A stretch of DNA of 64,000 nt from Hemibagrus wyckioides (GCF_019097595.1 NC_080720.1:27584352-27648351); one strand, 5' to 3'; counted from the stretch's first letter, positions 33,721 through 45,977 are shown. Numbers and translations are program-made. The notes: generated by a model from the sequence alone, not told the origin.

Positions 33721-34640
33721 AAAACAAACAACAAAATTAAGTAAGAAGAAACAAGCAAACACTATAAAACATCGAAAATTGAAAAATCAAATAAATAAAT
33801 ATGCAACTACTAATCAGGCAATCATATAAACAAACAGTGAAACGAAGAAGAAAATAAGCGTACCTACAAATAAATAAAACAAGACAAAATAAACGAATGA
33901 ACAAACAAGTAGACAAACAAATAATCACACTGTAGTATGCTGTTTACAACACTACCTAACAAGCAAACAAATGTTTTATAAACACATAATGAAACCATGA
34001 AAAAAGTTGGAGTAAATAAAAATAAACAAAAAAATAAAATAAACAAATGAAATAAACAAACAAACAAATAATTATTGTAGGATGCCGTTTACAATACTAC
34101 CACACAAACAAATGTTTTTTATAAACAATGAAACAAGCAATCAAACAATGAAACAAGTAAATAGAAGCCATTAAAATAAACAAATACATGAAATGAATGA
34201 TTAAATGAAACAAAACAAATAAATATCTTTTTATACAACTACCAAATAAAGCAAACAAATGTACTTATAAATTTAGAAATGTAACAAACATTATATAAAA
34301 AAAACAAAGAAAGAAAGCGAATAAATAAACAATTATTGTAGTATGCCTTTTACAGAACTACCAAACAAATGAATGTACCTATAAATACGTAAACAAACAA
34401 TGAAACCAAAAAGAAATAAAAGTACTTGCAAAAAAACACGAGCTAACGAACAAAGGAGCAAAACAATTTTTTTTACACAGCTACCAGACAAACAAACAAA
34501 CTAACGTTCTTATAAATAGACAATGAAACATGGAAAGAAATAGCTGTGCTTACAAGTAAACATGAAAAAAAAAAAAAACAAACGAATGAATGAACAAAAC
34601 AAACAAATGAATAAATAAATAATGCAGTAGGCATTTTACA
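33684..34640. repeat. (CA)n and degenerate ~140-bp tandem repeat
   Basis: (CA)17 at 33685-33718 is followed by AAACAAATA-rich DNA. A block of the type GTAGTATGCTGTTTACAACA, CTACC..ACAAACAAATG, TATAAACA..AATGAAAC recurs at about 33930, 34075, 34225, 34337, 34470 and 34620. That gives an old tandem repeat with a period near 130-150 bp. Confidence 0.7.
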
Positions 34641-34856
34641 CAACTACATATTCAAATAGCTCCTGAAATCGGATAATCGTGACGCTTGTGCAAATCTAAA
34701 TGCATCCAGGTAATTTAATCTAGAGAAACTTTCTTGCCGAATATTTATTTAAGTGTCAGAAGAGGGAAAGTGTTTCCGGGTGAAGTGTCGAATTAGGTTT
34801 CAAGCTTCTAACGCTCTCAGCTTATGTTATGAAGAGACAAGGGTAGAAAAATAAGA

Positions 34857-34950
34857 GATGCTTTATTAATCAGATATACAGATGCTTTATTAATCAGATA
34901 TACAGATGCTTTATTAATCAGATATACATATGCTTTATTAATCAGATAAA
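34857..34950. repeat. Four copies of a 24-bp repeat
   Basis: GATGCTTTATTAATCAGATA plus TACA, four nearly perfect copies. The minus-strand INKASVYL repeat frame is only the translation of this unit. Confidence 0.92.
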
Positions 34951-36385
34951 CAGTCGATTTTGTGATTTTTGCAATTGCAGAAATGAACTCTAAATCAAAC
35001 AAACTGTGATATTTACAGGAGCTGGCAGTTTTCCTAAATTATCATATATTTTCCAAAGATTTGGGCCAAGGCATGTCTTGTGACATCATTTAGCCAAAGC
35101 TCTCATCCATTCACGTGTGTCGATTAATGAGTACAGCTGTCACAGAAAGCCATGAAATACAATATGTGTATGCACTGGTAGGAGTTTAAGTGAAGAATCC
35201 TATGCTGGCAGTTTTAGCCGATTCAAGTAAAAGAAATAAAACAATAAAAACACTCAAGGGAATCAAGGATTTTGGCCACAACACTCCCCCCAAAAAAAGT
35301 TCCACAAAATCCTGAAGGGACTGAATAGCTGGTGACCACCTTATTATTGATTATTCTGCTAAAATCCTATTCGATTTCTTGAAGGCAAATCTCAACAAAT
35401 CTCAAGAAAAGGTCTGATTCATACGAGTCCAAGAGCTACTGTATAGCGGGGGAAAAGAGCGGAAAACGAGTGCTAAAGAAAGAAAGTTGAAGATGTGCAT
35501 CTAAATGAGATCCTGTCTATAAATATGGTAGTCAGGTCTTGGATAGAAAACAAAACAAAAAAAAGACATGTTCCAGTAAAGCTTCACTTCTCCAGACACT
35601 ATAATCAGAGAAAGAGCGAGAGAGAGAAGGATTGAGGAGGGGAAAATAAGGAGAGAAATGATTTAACTTTCACCCTGATGTGACTAGACAAGTGCAGGTC
35701 TGTGTTCCTTGGGGATCCGGTGCTTTGCTGAAATCGGCTGGAAAATTGATCTCTAAAAATAACAGTGTTGAGAATATCAGGCTGTCCAAGAAGGAACAGA
35801 TAATGACTCAAGCATAAGGCAAATGTGGCAACTCGTCCACGCTTCCTCACACAGAGAGGTGTGTAATGAACAAAGCCTCCAACAGCACTGACTCAGAGCT
35901 GAGACGTCACACGCTGCATCATCTACCTCCATTTTTTTTTTTGGCTTGGGTACAGAAATTCTATATACGGGAAATTAACACTGAGAACCTAACAAACTTC
36001 TAGACACAAAATGGCCAAACTTTTTTTGGTCTGCGTGAAACATCTTGAGGTGAAACGTCTTCCTTTTCATCTGGCGCTTTTCATTCTGGCTTTTTCTTAA
36101 ACCTAAAACGTTCCATTCACGCAAAATTATTCCATTTGTCATATCCACCAATGATCTGCTAACTCTAGTGACTGTCGCCACAAATATTCTAGGATTCACA
36201 CACACAATGAAACATCCCAGTGCTTTTATACTAAACATAAGCACACTTGGATAAGGATGCAGCTTGTCCAATCAGAATCTAACTAACTGTATACATATAT
36301 AATATACTTTTTTAAAGTATGGATAGCCCTAGTGAAAGGATATAGATTTCCTTCAGATTGCAAAACAGAAGCATCTTAAGGAAAA
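34951..36385. other. Unique intron-like sequence
   Basis: No gene supported. Short purine-rich (GA)-like patch near 35610-35660 and T run at 35932-35942. Confidence 0.45.
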
Positions 36386-36508
36386 CTGTCCAAAATGTCT
36401 TGGTATGCTAAAACATTAAGAGTTCCTTTCACTGGAACTAAGGGGCCAAGCCCAACCCCAGAATTCAATGATTTAAAGGGGTGTCCCAAAACTTTTGGCA
36501 ACATAGTG
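36386..36508 (-). mobile_element. Tc1-like terminal fragment
   Basis: Right end of the same derivative family as 46838-47382: AATGTCTTGGTATGCTAAAA, ACTGGAACTAAGGGGCCAAG, then GGGGTGTCCCAAAACTTTTG, and GCAACATAGTG followed by TA. The other end is absent. Confidence 0.85.
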
Positions 36509-37037
36509 TATTTCAGCAGACTGACAGGAAGGTGTTATAAAGAGTGCTTATTTGAGTCTCTGTCACCTTCCTGTTAGAAGAAGAAGCCTTTAATTTTGTC
36601 ACATATACATTAAAGCACAGTGAAATTCTTTTCTTCGCATATCCCAATTTAGGAAGTTGGGGTCAGGGTGCAGGGTCAGCCAGGATACACTGCCTCTGGA
36701 GCACAGAGAGTTAAGGGTCTTGCTCCAGGACTCAAAAGTGGCACCTTTGCACTCAAAGCCTTAACCATTTCTGATCTTATTCAATGGATATTTTTTGGAA
36801 GTCTCTCTAAACTTTGGTGACTGGGTGAAAATCCATGATGCCTGAACATCAACTTTCCACCCTTTACATGTACGATGTTTGGCTGATTGGATATTAATCC
36901 ATTTTGGAAGCTGCTACAAGGCTGAAAGTTCTACCTATCTCTGCTTTACACAGCATGCACATGTCTGGAAACTTCTTCAACACTTCCATCAGTCAGATCT
37001 TTGCTTGATTCAGGTTCACTTACTTTAAATTCCTGTA
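36509..37037 (-). repeat. SINE fragment (36586-36770) plus spacer
   Basis: 36586-36770 reads AAGCCTTTAATTTTGTCACA, TACATTAAAGCACAGTGAAATTC, GCAGGGTCAGCCAGGATACA and GAGTTAAGGGTCTTGCTCCAGG. It is the antisense of the SINE at 39596-39790. The head is degraded. The remaining bases to 37037 are unique. Confidence 0.75.
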
Positions 37038-37367
37038 CACTACTGATCAAAAGTTTGGGATCACTTGCATATTTCAGCTTGATTTCAGCTACGGAGGAAG
37101 ACTCCATCAAGCCAATCCATCTTGTAGGAGATGCTCCAGGAAGCATGGGGTGAAATCTCATCAGATTATCTTGAAACATTGACCCCTAGAATGTCCAGGC
37201 TGTAACTGCTGCAAAAGGTGTTTTTTTTTGGTGAAGGCAAAGTTTCATCATTTCCATCAAAATCATTATTTCTAACTCAGCATGTCCTGTTCTTCTGCTA
37301 TATTTTCTATTCAGACTAATTTTGGGGGTGTTTCCTTGGAAAACAATACAATTTTTGAGCGGTAGTG
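37038..37367. mobile_element. Short Tc1-like MITE
   Basis: 330 bp with imperfect inverted ends: CACTACTGATCAAAAGTTTG left, and CACTACCGCTCAAAAATTGT as the reverse complement of the right. TA dinucleotides flank it (37036-37037 and 37368-37369). The ends match a Tc1-like family I know from fish. The interior has no intact transposase block. Confidence 0.82.
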
Positions 37368-38361
37368 TATATGAACATTAATATATATATTTTTTTTATC
37401 TTGAGCTAGAACTTCTACCTACACTTGGAAATCATGACCATTTTCCTGACCAATAAAACCAAAGAGCTTTGTTCTCCTTCATGTTTCTCACACATCCCTT
37501 TTTTTCTTTTTAGTTCTCTATTTATTTCTATGCACTGTGGAACCGAACCAAAAAGTAAATGGATCGAAAAGTATCAATTTCGCACCGATCTGACTCGGAC
37601 TAATTGGTGTCAAAATTGGTGGCCTTAAAGCTCAATTACTTTTAACAATGTGTCCAGTAATCGTTCTCAGATTGGATTCTGCCTCACGGGGTTTTTTCTG
37701 GATAAGTGTGTGCGAAATCAATCGTTTTGTTTTTTTAACGAATGAGAATGTCTTGCTGATAAAATGAATCAATGTACCAAAGAGGCATGACGAACTTCAA
37801 ATGGGGCTGGATTACATACAAATGGTTATTATACTTAAAAAGGAATGTATGACGCGAGGCAGAGTAGAAAAAGATGTACACCTTTAAAACGTCCTGTTGA
37901 AGGTGAGTCACTAATGAGCTCTATGTCAGCGAGGGCGCAGGTGTCTGTGCGCCACAACCTTCTCCCGCTAAACCCCGACCGCGCGCTGACATTTCCCCCA
38001 CAGAGCTGCTCCACCTCGGCTCAGTAACACACACCGATGCATTGCTTCCTCCTGCAGATCGCCCACGGCGCTGCACGACCAGGCTCCCAATGTCGAGCCC
38101 ATCACCATCTCTGAGCAGTAATGCCACTTCCTGATCTGATCAAAAACCATCACACAATGATGAGCCTGACAGTTTTGTCTGGCCTCAACTATTACTAGCA
38201 TGATAATCAAGCTACGACTTTTTCAGCGCATCAACATACGTATATTAATAGCGTAGTGACGATTTGGTAAATCAGAAGGTGTAGTATATGGAATAAAGAA
38301 TATGTCAACAAGACGTGATGTCATTGCTAAATTTAAACAAGTAGATTGGACGATATAGAGT
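37368..38361. other. Unique sequence with a GC-rich block
   Basis: 37900-38130 is clearly richer in G+C than its surroundings, with several CpG (GCGAGGGCGCAGG, CCCCGACCGCGCGC, GCCCACGGCGCTG). Candidate acceptors (CCCCCACAG, CCTCCTGCAG) occur, but no translation resembles PKC or another family, and frames are short. Could be a regulatory element or an unrecognised exon. Confidence 0.4.
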
Positions 38362-38545
38362 GAGAATGGGATGCTCACTGGTCACTGGTTAAAGCTACCG
38401 ATCAGAAGGTTGTGAGTTTGAATCCCAGGACCACTACACTGCCACTTCTTGGCCCTTCCAAGGTCCTTAACCCTCAACTGAGTCAGCTGTATAACTGACA
38501 TCACTATACATTGCTCTGGATAAGGGCATCTGCCAAATGGCGTAA
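38362..38545 (+). repeat. tRNA-derived SINE
   Basis: Head with GGTCACTGGTTAAAGC and box B-like GTGAGTTTGAATCCCAGG; middle CTTGGCCCTTCCAAGGTCCT, TAACCCTCA; tail CTCTGGATAAGGGCATCTGC then CAAATG. The same family occurs inverted at 39222 and 47520. Confidence 0.88.
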
Positions 38546-39221
38546 ACGAGAACGATCAATTCATGTAATATTAACCTGAAGTGAAATCTCACGAGAATGT
38601 TGCGACTGATTTGATCTTTAAACTGAATTATTAAAAACATGCATAGTAGAATAATGCAGTGGTAAAATAGTGTGTTTGTGAGTTGTGGGTTTGATTATGA
38701 GCTCAGTGTTTGATTTTATTCGCTCGAATCCTGTCGGGTGCATGCAAACGAGCTGTGTTAACGTTACTCAAGTCAAAACAAGTGAAAGCGATGTACAGTG
38801 CACATTTGAATGAAGTCAGTTGTTGTGTGAATAAGTTATCTGGAACAATATAGACCCAGCTGTAAGTAATACAGTATGAATCATTTTTTTAATGAACGTA
38901 CCTTTCTAACAAGGTTCGAGAGTTCATTGTCATAGGAACAGGATGTACTCTGTTACACAAAACAATGGACGTTTTACTCTGCAACTCCTCCAGCAAATTT
39001 TATCATACAGGACATACTGTAAGAAAGACAGTAAAAATACACAATGCAAATATTGCAAGATGGAGAGGAAAAAAACGTACATTCGCAAGAAAAATTGTAT
39101 GTGTGCAGACGTTATGATCTCTGTTGAAAAAATGGGTTGTTATTTAACAACAAAAAAATCATTACCATCTTTGTTAGGAGGCATTTCTTTAACAATTAAG
39201 GAAGGAGTCTCCAGTGTTACT
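38546..39221. other. Unique intron-like sequence
   Basis: No gene or repeat recognised. The 108-codon plus frame at 38943-39269 is low-complexity, runs into SINE sequence and has no domain. Confidence 0.45.
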
Positions 39222-39420
39222 TACATTTACCAGATGCTTTTATTCATATTTACATTTTCTGGCATTTGACAGACGCCTTTATCCAGAGCGTCTTAATTTT
39301 ATCACATTTTTTATACAACTGAGCAACTGAGGGTTAAGGTTAAGATTAAGGGCGTTGCTCAAGGGCCCAGCAGTGACAGCTTGGTGAACTTATGTTTTAA
39401 ACTGTGGGATGTGTAACAGT
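39222..39420 (-). repeat. SINE, inverted copy
   Basis: Antisense copy of the 38362 family: TTTACATTTTCTGGCATTTG, ACAGACGCCTTTATCCAGAG, GAGGGTTAAGG and GCTCAAGGGCCCAGCAGTG. The tRNA-like head is degraded. Confidence 0.82.
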
Positions 39421-39595
39421 GGGATATGAACTTAATTTTCAAAACAATAGACAACTGTATTGACCACAGATCTTCTACTTGCCCAGTATATCCTACCCAT
39501 AAGTGGTTAGAGCCTTCGGCTACAGAGCCCAAGTGGCCAGTGCGATGCCAGATAGAAACCTGGGGACTGTATAAACCAATCGTTGCTACATTAGG
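39421..39595. other. Short spacer between SINEs
   Basis: Unique; nothing recognised. Confidence 0.4.
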
Positions 39596-39795
39596 GGCAG
39601 TGATAGCTCAAGTGGTCAAGGTTCTGGGTTGTTGATCGGGGTTCAAGCCCCACCACTGCCAAGCTACCACTGCTGGGCCCTTGAGCAAGGCCACCATGGC
39701 TGACCCTGTGCTCTGACCCCAATCCCAAGGATGGGATAGACAAAGAAAGAAATTCACTGTGCAGTAATGTATATGTGACAAATAAAAACTACTTA
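39596..39795 (+). repeat. tRNA-derived SINE with clear A and B boxes
   Basis: Head GGGGCAGTGATAGCTCAAGT, GGTCAAGG (box A-like) and GGGGTTCAAGCCCCACCACT (box B-like). The body is CTGGGCCCTTGAGCAAGG, then CACCATGGCTGACCC, ending GAAATTCACTGTGCAGTAAT, GTATATGTGACAAATAAA. The inverted relatives are at 36586, 42010 and 47705. A retroposon, not a functional tRNA gene: the cloverleaf does not close. Confidence 0.9.
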
Positions 39796-40694
39796 ACTTT
39801 CTCAGTAACATGACAAACTGCATTTTTTGTTAGATTTTTTTAAATGGCAAGAGATAAATAAACACTTTTTTAATGGACAATTCACAACAATAAACAGCTG
39901 ACAACATTGACGCATTGTACTGGATATGATAAAAATTGTAAAAGTTGGGATTTTACAACTGTATAAGAGGACTGAAAATGTCGGACCATAAAACGATTTC
40001 TATTGTTGGTGGAATGGAGCACCAGCATACGGGTAAAAAGGATTAATGATGTGTTACTGTACATACATCCACGTAGCATCAAACTCCAGCCACAAAACAA
40101 ACTGCTAACAGCGAAAATCTAACTGTGTAATAATGTGAAACAGTTAACAGTCCCTGAGTAATAAAACCGAGAAGATGGAGTGCAAAAACACTCCTAAATT
40201 TCATTCACCAGGGTTAACAGCAACATTCGTTTCCGTGTTTAATGATCCAAGCTGCTAATCAGACGCAGCAGATGAGACACGCTCGCTAAGCTTGCCAGGG
40301 TCTGTTTTTAAAACACCGCTCTTAATACTGAATCAGTCAGCATTTAGGAGTCAAGCAGATTTTTTTTCCTGAGCATAATGGCTCAATTAATGTCACTGTA
40401 AATATCAAGTTGCGAGTGAATACTGTCAAAAGGAAAAATGATCCTCCATCTGAATGCTGTTTTGGAAATGTTTGCTCAGGCGGACGACTCGGAGAAGATC
40501 CACTCTGAGACATAAGGACATGTTCAACCTCCATACACATGTACACGCAAATTAAGAGAACATTTAACAATGGTCTTCACCCAGACAATGGTCTTTCCCC
40601 CTTAAATCCTCTTGTGGAAACGCCTACTCTGTTCACAATGATTAGATTATTAGAGTAATAATGATGAGGTCACTGATAAGAATGATCTGGCTGC
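39796..40694. other. Unique intron-like sequence
   Basis: No gene, transposon end or long simple repeat recognised. Confidence 0.45.
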
Positions 40695-41471
40695 AGGTCA
40701 AATATTTAGCTCCATACATCAAGCGTTCAACCCTTACCAACTTCCCAGTCCAATACTGATGAAAATCCCATTCCCAACACATGATGCTACCACCACCATG
40801 CTTCTCAGAGTGATGAGCAGCATTGGTTTTCCAACAAAAACATTCTTTTAGGTCACGGTCAAACAGTTAATTCGCTGTGGTCTCCACATGTAATTAAATA
40901 TATATATATTCTTATCAACAAAGCCCAGGTTTGTAGAGTGTCTGGTCTGTGGATGTCCAGTGAACAGCTTCTTCCATCTCCGGATTTCTCCAGCTTCTTC
41001 ATCTTCTCTTGGCCTCTTGGGGTGTTTCTCTGTCTAATCCCCTTCTTACCCAAGCTCTGATTTTTGGTATACTTCTGGCCTCTTTTCTATACATTCTATA
41101 CATTTTATATGAACGTAATATTTTATTAATGTTGCTCTGTGGGATGTTCAAAGAAAAAAAAATACTGTCTGGCTTTCCAGGATTGCTGTATATCCATCTA
41201 GCCTTCAACCCTGCCCAAATTCCCAGTGTAGTACTGATGAAAAACTGTTCCAATGACATGATGCTATCAACACCATGCTTCTCAGGGTGGAAACAAATGT
41301 AGTGAGATATGTGCCAGGCCAAAAGGTTTAGATCACATTCACTATGTCTACACACAGGTCTCTCACACACACACACACACACACATTTTAAACCCCAGTA
41401 AGTCAATTTCAGTTCCAGGTTGTATCATTTTAAAATGTTCAACAAGGGGTAAATACTTTTGCACGGCACTG
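40695..41471. mobile_element. Degenerate Tc1/mariner-like element
   Basis: The right end, read as its reverse complement, is CAGTGCCGTGCAAAAGTATT followed by TACCCCTTG, with TA at 41472-41473. This is a fish Tc1-like terminus. Inside are CATGATGCTACCACCACCATGCTTCTCAG (40781-40809), GCCCAGGTTTGTAGAGTGTC and GTTGCTCTGTGGGATGTTCA. These resemble antisense transposase C-terminal regions of that family from memory. The block at 40728-40810 recurs at 41203-41289, an internal duplication. The left terminus is not found. A (CA)n lies at 41358-41384. Confidence 0.65.
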
Positions 41472-42009
41472 TACATAACCAAAATGTTCAAATAATATGT
41501 TTTACCACAAAAATTCACTTCACATATGTATACAGCAAACAAAAACATTAAAGCTGCAGCATCTGTCCCTGTTTGGTAATAAAGCTCCATAACAAATTGA
41601 CAATGCTATGAGCGCTTTAAGGGTTTATTTTCACGCTACTGCAATGAAGAAATAATCTCAAGAGTATGACATTGTTCATGACACGCGGATCATGCGGACT
41701 GTTATTCGGTTAAGGCCTGCATGCTGAAGTAGGGTTTGTTATGCGAACTTTGGTAGCCTGAGTAATCCTATAAACCAAGCAAGATGTAAACAATATGAAT
41801 TCCAGATCCTTTCAATAGAGGAAAGAGAACACCAAATCCAAGATGCGCAGTTATGAGCCTCGGGTTTAGACAGCTGCAAAAGCTATAAACTCAAGCATTT
41901 TTGGAAAGCAGACTCCGAGGCAAATTCTCCCTCTTTTCTTTAGACAATGCCGTACATATTAATATAAACTATACACAGTAGTAACTGTTGTACATAGTAG
42001 TAGTAGAAA
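41472..42009. other. Unique intron-like sequence
   Basis: Nothing recognised apart from short AGTAGTAG at the right edge. Confidence 0.4.
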
Positions 42010-42250
42010 TAGAAAGAAATAGCCTTTATTTGTCACATATACATTACAGCACAGTGAAATTCTGTCTTTGCATATCCCAGCCTTGGAGGTAGATCAGAGC
42101 ACAGGGTCAGCCATGATACAGCACCCCTGGAGCAGAGAGGGTTAAGGGCCTTGCTCAAGGGCCCAACAGTGGCAACTCGGCAGCGCTGGGGCTTGAACCC
42201 CCAATCTTTCAGTCAACAACCCAGAGCCTTAACCACTTGAGCCACCACCA
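42010..42250 (-). repeat. tRNA-derived SINE, inverted, near complete
   Basis: Minus-strand head TGGTGGCTCAAGTGGTTAAG (box A-like) and GGGGGTTCAAGCCCC (box B-like) at 42180-42250. The body is GGGCCCTTGAGCAAGGCCCT, TAACCCTC; the tail region reads CACTGTGCTGTAATGTATAT, GTGACAAATAAAGG. It abuts an (AGT)n tract at the head end. Confidence 0.9.
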
Positions 42251-42253
42251 CCC

Positions 42254-42582
42254 TAGTAGTAGTAGTGGTAGTAGTAACAGTAGTAGTAGAAACAGTAGTA
42301 GTAGCAGTAGTATTAGTAGTTTTAGCAGCAGCAGTAGCAATAGAGGTAGTAGCAGTAGTAGAAGCAAGAGTAGTAGTAGTAATAATAGCAGTAGCAGTAG
42401 TAGTAGTACTAGAAGTAGCAGCAGTAGTAGCAGTTGCAGTAGTAGTAGTATTAGTAGTAGAAGTCACAGCAGTAGTAGTAGTAAAAGCAGTAGTAGCAGT
42501 AGCAGTAGTAGAAGCAGTAGTAAGAGGAGCAGAAGTAATAGTAATAGTAGTAGTAGTAGTAGCAGTAGTAGTAGTAGTATGC
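42254..42582. repeat. (AGT/AGC)n trinucleotide array, ~330 bp
   Basis: About 110 imperfect AGT, AGC and AGA triplets. The plus frame reads almost pure Ser, another frame Val-rich, the minus strand Thr/Ala-rich. All are open because the period is 3 and no stop triplet belongs to the pattern. No sign of a real coding exon. Confidence 0.93.
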
Positions 42583-42759
42583 TGACTGTCTGAAAGAAAA
42601 AGATGGACAAAAGAAAACTTTTCCAACATGTGTGTGTGTGTTTAGCTAGAATGTTAGCCTAGATACAGTAATGTTACTAAACTGTTACACTGCTAATTAA
42701 AAGCAAGTGGCTGATTAATTTTAAATCAAGGTGGCTCATGTTTATGCTAGGATACCAGC

Positions 42760-42812
<53 letters not shown>

Positions 42813-43149
42813 AAAAGGTCAGCCTGAGTCACAATGCAACATGAAGGCTCTGGTGATTCTGTCGTCTCTCCCTGGAGCTCTGTGGTGTGTGCGCTATCCA
42901 GAGACTTGTATTTAGAGAGATCAAAAGGTCACAACGGGTCTGGGATAAAAATCTTTATTGTGCCTCGGAGCAGGGGCAGATCTGCTGGGTGGAATAGATC
43001 CATGCGTCTTGCTACCCTTGCTTTTATGGCAGATGGATAAACAGTAGCAAAGAGAATGAGAAACGCGTAGCAAAGAGAATGAGAAACGCGTAGCAAAGAG
43101 AGTGGGAAACGTGTGAGGAATAAACCATGATAGCAGTTATAGAAAAATA
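42583..43149. other. Spacer with (AG)24 and a 23-bp triplet repeat
   Basis: (AG)n at 42761-42808. GCAAAGAGAATGAGAAACGC plus GTA is repeated three times at 43047-43113. The stretch 42836-43035 is more GC-rich and open for 68 codons but has no recognisable domain. Confidence 0.6.
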
Positions 43150-45050
43150 ATAAGGTACCATCAAGTTTTTTGTGAATGGCATTGAAATAAGGTTAGCTAA
43201 AAAAAAAAGGCTAATATTGCTAAATGTGTTCAGGATATCACTGAAATGTGACTAAGACATGTAGTAAATGTAGTGATAATAATGCTAATAACACTAAGTG
43301 TGTTTTAACTAATACTCCCAGCTAACACTGCCTCTTTGACTAAGAAATGAGAGTTGGCTTTTAACAATGCTAATATTACAATGTGCGTTTTGGGCTAGTT
43401 AGCGAACACTGATTAAAATGACGAATGGAGGTTAAAAAAGACAATCAGTGAGGCTTTCAGGGATGCTAACACTGCTAAGTGTGCTAAGCATAGTTTTCTG
43501 AAGATCATGACTAACACTGATTATCTGACTAAGACAATGAATGAAGGGAATACAGCAAAGCATGCTAATATACTGGCAAAAAGTGTGGCTAATCACTTAA
43601 GTTAGTTAACACTGTTCGGCTAAAACAACGAATGGAGTTTAACAAAAAATAATGCTAAGTTAAGGAAACCACTCACTAAAGATCCTACCTTTGTGACTAA
43701 AACTGTAAATAGAGCTAAATAAGCTAATAAGCACTGCCTAACATCGCCTAGGTGACTGAAACAAAGAATGAAGTTTAGCAATAATAATAATAATAATAAT
43801 AATAATGGTAATATTGCAAATTGTGTTATGGCGAACACACACTGAGGACCAGGAGTATGTGATTAAGACAGTGAATGGAGGTTAGCATTAAAATAATGAC
43901 AGCGAATTCCACAGTGTGTGCTAGCTTAAAATAAGCAAATATCGTGTGTAAAGGATAACACAAACCTTATGTGACTAGGACAATGAATGTTGGTTTAAAA
44001 AAAATAAAAAAAAGCTAATACCACAATGTGTGCTTTCGCTAATAAATACTGGAGTTAGCTAACAACGGCTATGTGACTCAGTGAGGCTTTCTGTGATGCT
44101 AATATTGCAAAATTTGCTAACTCTGAAAAATATGATCTGCATTGATTATATGACTGAGACAGTGAATGAAGCTTTAAAACAAAGAATGCTAATATGAATA
44201 TATGTGGTTTGGTTTATAATCATAGCTGTTAGCTAATATTGACTGTGTAACTAAAACAATGAATAGATGCTAGTTTAAAAAATAATGATAATATCACTAA
44301 GAGTGCTTGGGCTAATAATCAATTGGGTTGGCTAACATTGTCTGTGTGACTAAAACAAACAATAGCGAAAAAATAATGCTGATATCACTGAATGCACTTT
44401 AGCTAATAATCATGCATCAAAGACGGCTAACATTGCCTATGTGACTAAGAAATGCAGGTTAGCTTTAAAGAAAAAAGAATGCTAATGGTACAATGTGTGC
44501 TTGGGCTGGTTAGCTAACATTTAACCAACATCTAACAGTTTTTATATGGATAAAACTCACTGAGGATAACGAGACTAAGACAATGAATAAAGGAAGCTTT
44601 AAAATCATGAATGCTAACACCTCAGTGTTTGCTTCTGCTAGGTTTGGATAATAGATAATATGGGTGCTTTAGCTAATAATACCTGCACTTGGCTAATACT
44701 GGATAGCCTGTGTAACTGAGAGAAGGAATGAGAGTTAGATTTCGTGCCTAGCTTCAGGATTTTTTAAAATTTGTTATATACAGAATACAACTTGCATGTA
44801 AATGGAAACCTGACCTTAGGCTGTGTGACTAAAGCACTGAATGAAGGCTAGCTTTAAAACAAACGACGTTAATACCACAATATGTGTGCTTTGCCTGAGG
44901 CAAGGAATGGAAGTTAGCTTAAAGCAATGCTAATATTGCTAAGTGTGGTATGGATAACATGCAAACCTATGTGACTTAGACAGTAAATGCAGATTAGCTT
45001 AAAAATTCATGTTAATAATTAACAGTAACAGTGTTTTGGCTACAGGAGGA
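43150..45050. repeat. Degenerate ~100-bp satellite-like repeat
   Basis: About 18 diverged head-to-tail units. Ordered words recur: GCTAATATCAC..AATGTGTGCTT, TAGCTAATAAT, GGCTAACATTGCCT, GTGTGACTAAGACAATGAAT and GAAGGTTAGCTTTAAAA. Spacing between GTGTGCTT-like words is mostly 80-120 bp. Heavy divergence suggests an old array. Confidence 0.78.
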
Positions 45051-45503
45051 GGTGGGTAGTTACATTTTGTGAGGCTGTGTGACTAGAATTTTAAGTCAAA
45101 GTTAGCATTCGGAGGTGAAATTAAAGCAGTGACGTTAATTTAAAAAAGAAGGGAAATGAGCTAGCGCTAAAAGCTAACTGAAACCTGTTGATGAGACTCT
45201 GGACAGATTTTGTGGTGCTGTGGGGTTTAATCTGTGCCATCCATCTACGAACCAGCTGCTCAAGCGATAGAGCCTCGTAGCACATGATTTCTCCGGAGGC
45301 ACTCAGGTTTACTTTGACGCGATTCTATCTGGCTGAGTGGCAAAGGCGCAAACATGCACGCCTCATTACGGTCTAGTTACGACGTTAATGACAAGGGCTC
45401 CCTGGAAGTGTGTGAAGGCATTTCATGAATATGTAACTGTCAGGCGTGGATATATCCATCAGTCCGGAGATGCAGGTAAAGTCAGGGTTAAAAATAAATA
45501 AAA

Positions 45504-45546
<43 letters not shown>

Positions 45547-45887
45547 AGCCCTGGGATTATAACATAATAAAGGTTTCAGGATTGTGGCAAAAATACCCAA
45601 CAGATGACAGATTAAAGGAAGAAAATGCAGCCAGTCTTAGGGGAAAGTGTTAGTGCAAATCACCAGAAGGTTCAGCTTTATTCTAGTGGATGATCAGAGG
45701 TGTTGTCTCTACAGTAACATGCAAGTCGAAGCATTATCTAAGATGGAAGGGTTTCTTTTCACTGGGGTCAGCACCGACATCGCCAACATCTTCCAGATCC
45801 GTCACGCGGTGCACCGAGGAGGCTAATGGACCGATAACAGAATCAACGAGGCATAGAGACCTTCAATTAGGAAACATGGTTGAGGGC

Positions 45888-45925
<38 letters not shown>

Positions 45926-45935
45926 ATGAGAGAGA

Positions 45936-45977
<42 letters not shown>

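Noticed and set aside
38943..39269. 108-codon plus-strand frame
   Set aside because: Low-complexity Lys/Tyr/Cys content, ends inside an inverted SINE, no domain.
42213..42629. Poly-Ser, Val-rich and Thr-rich frames
   Set aside because: Translation of an (AGT/AGC)n tract; no exon boundaries or flanking coding sequence.
45690..45870. Possible exon in a locally GC-rich stretch before the (AG)n array
   Set aside because: No consistent frame with splice sites and no similarity to PKC or any family I recognise.
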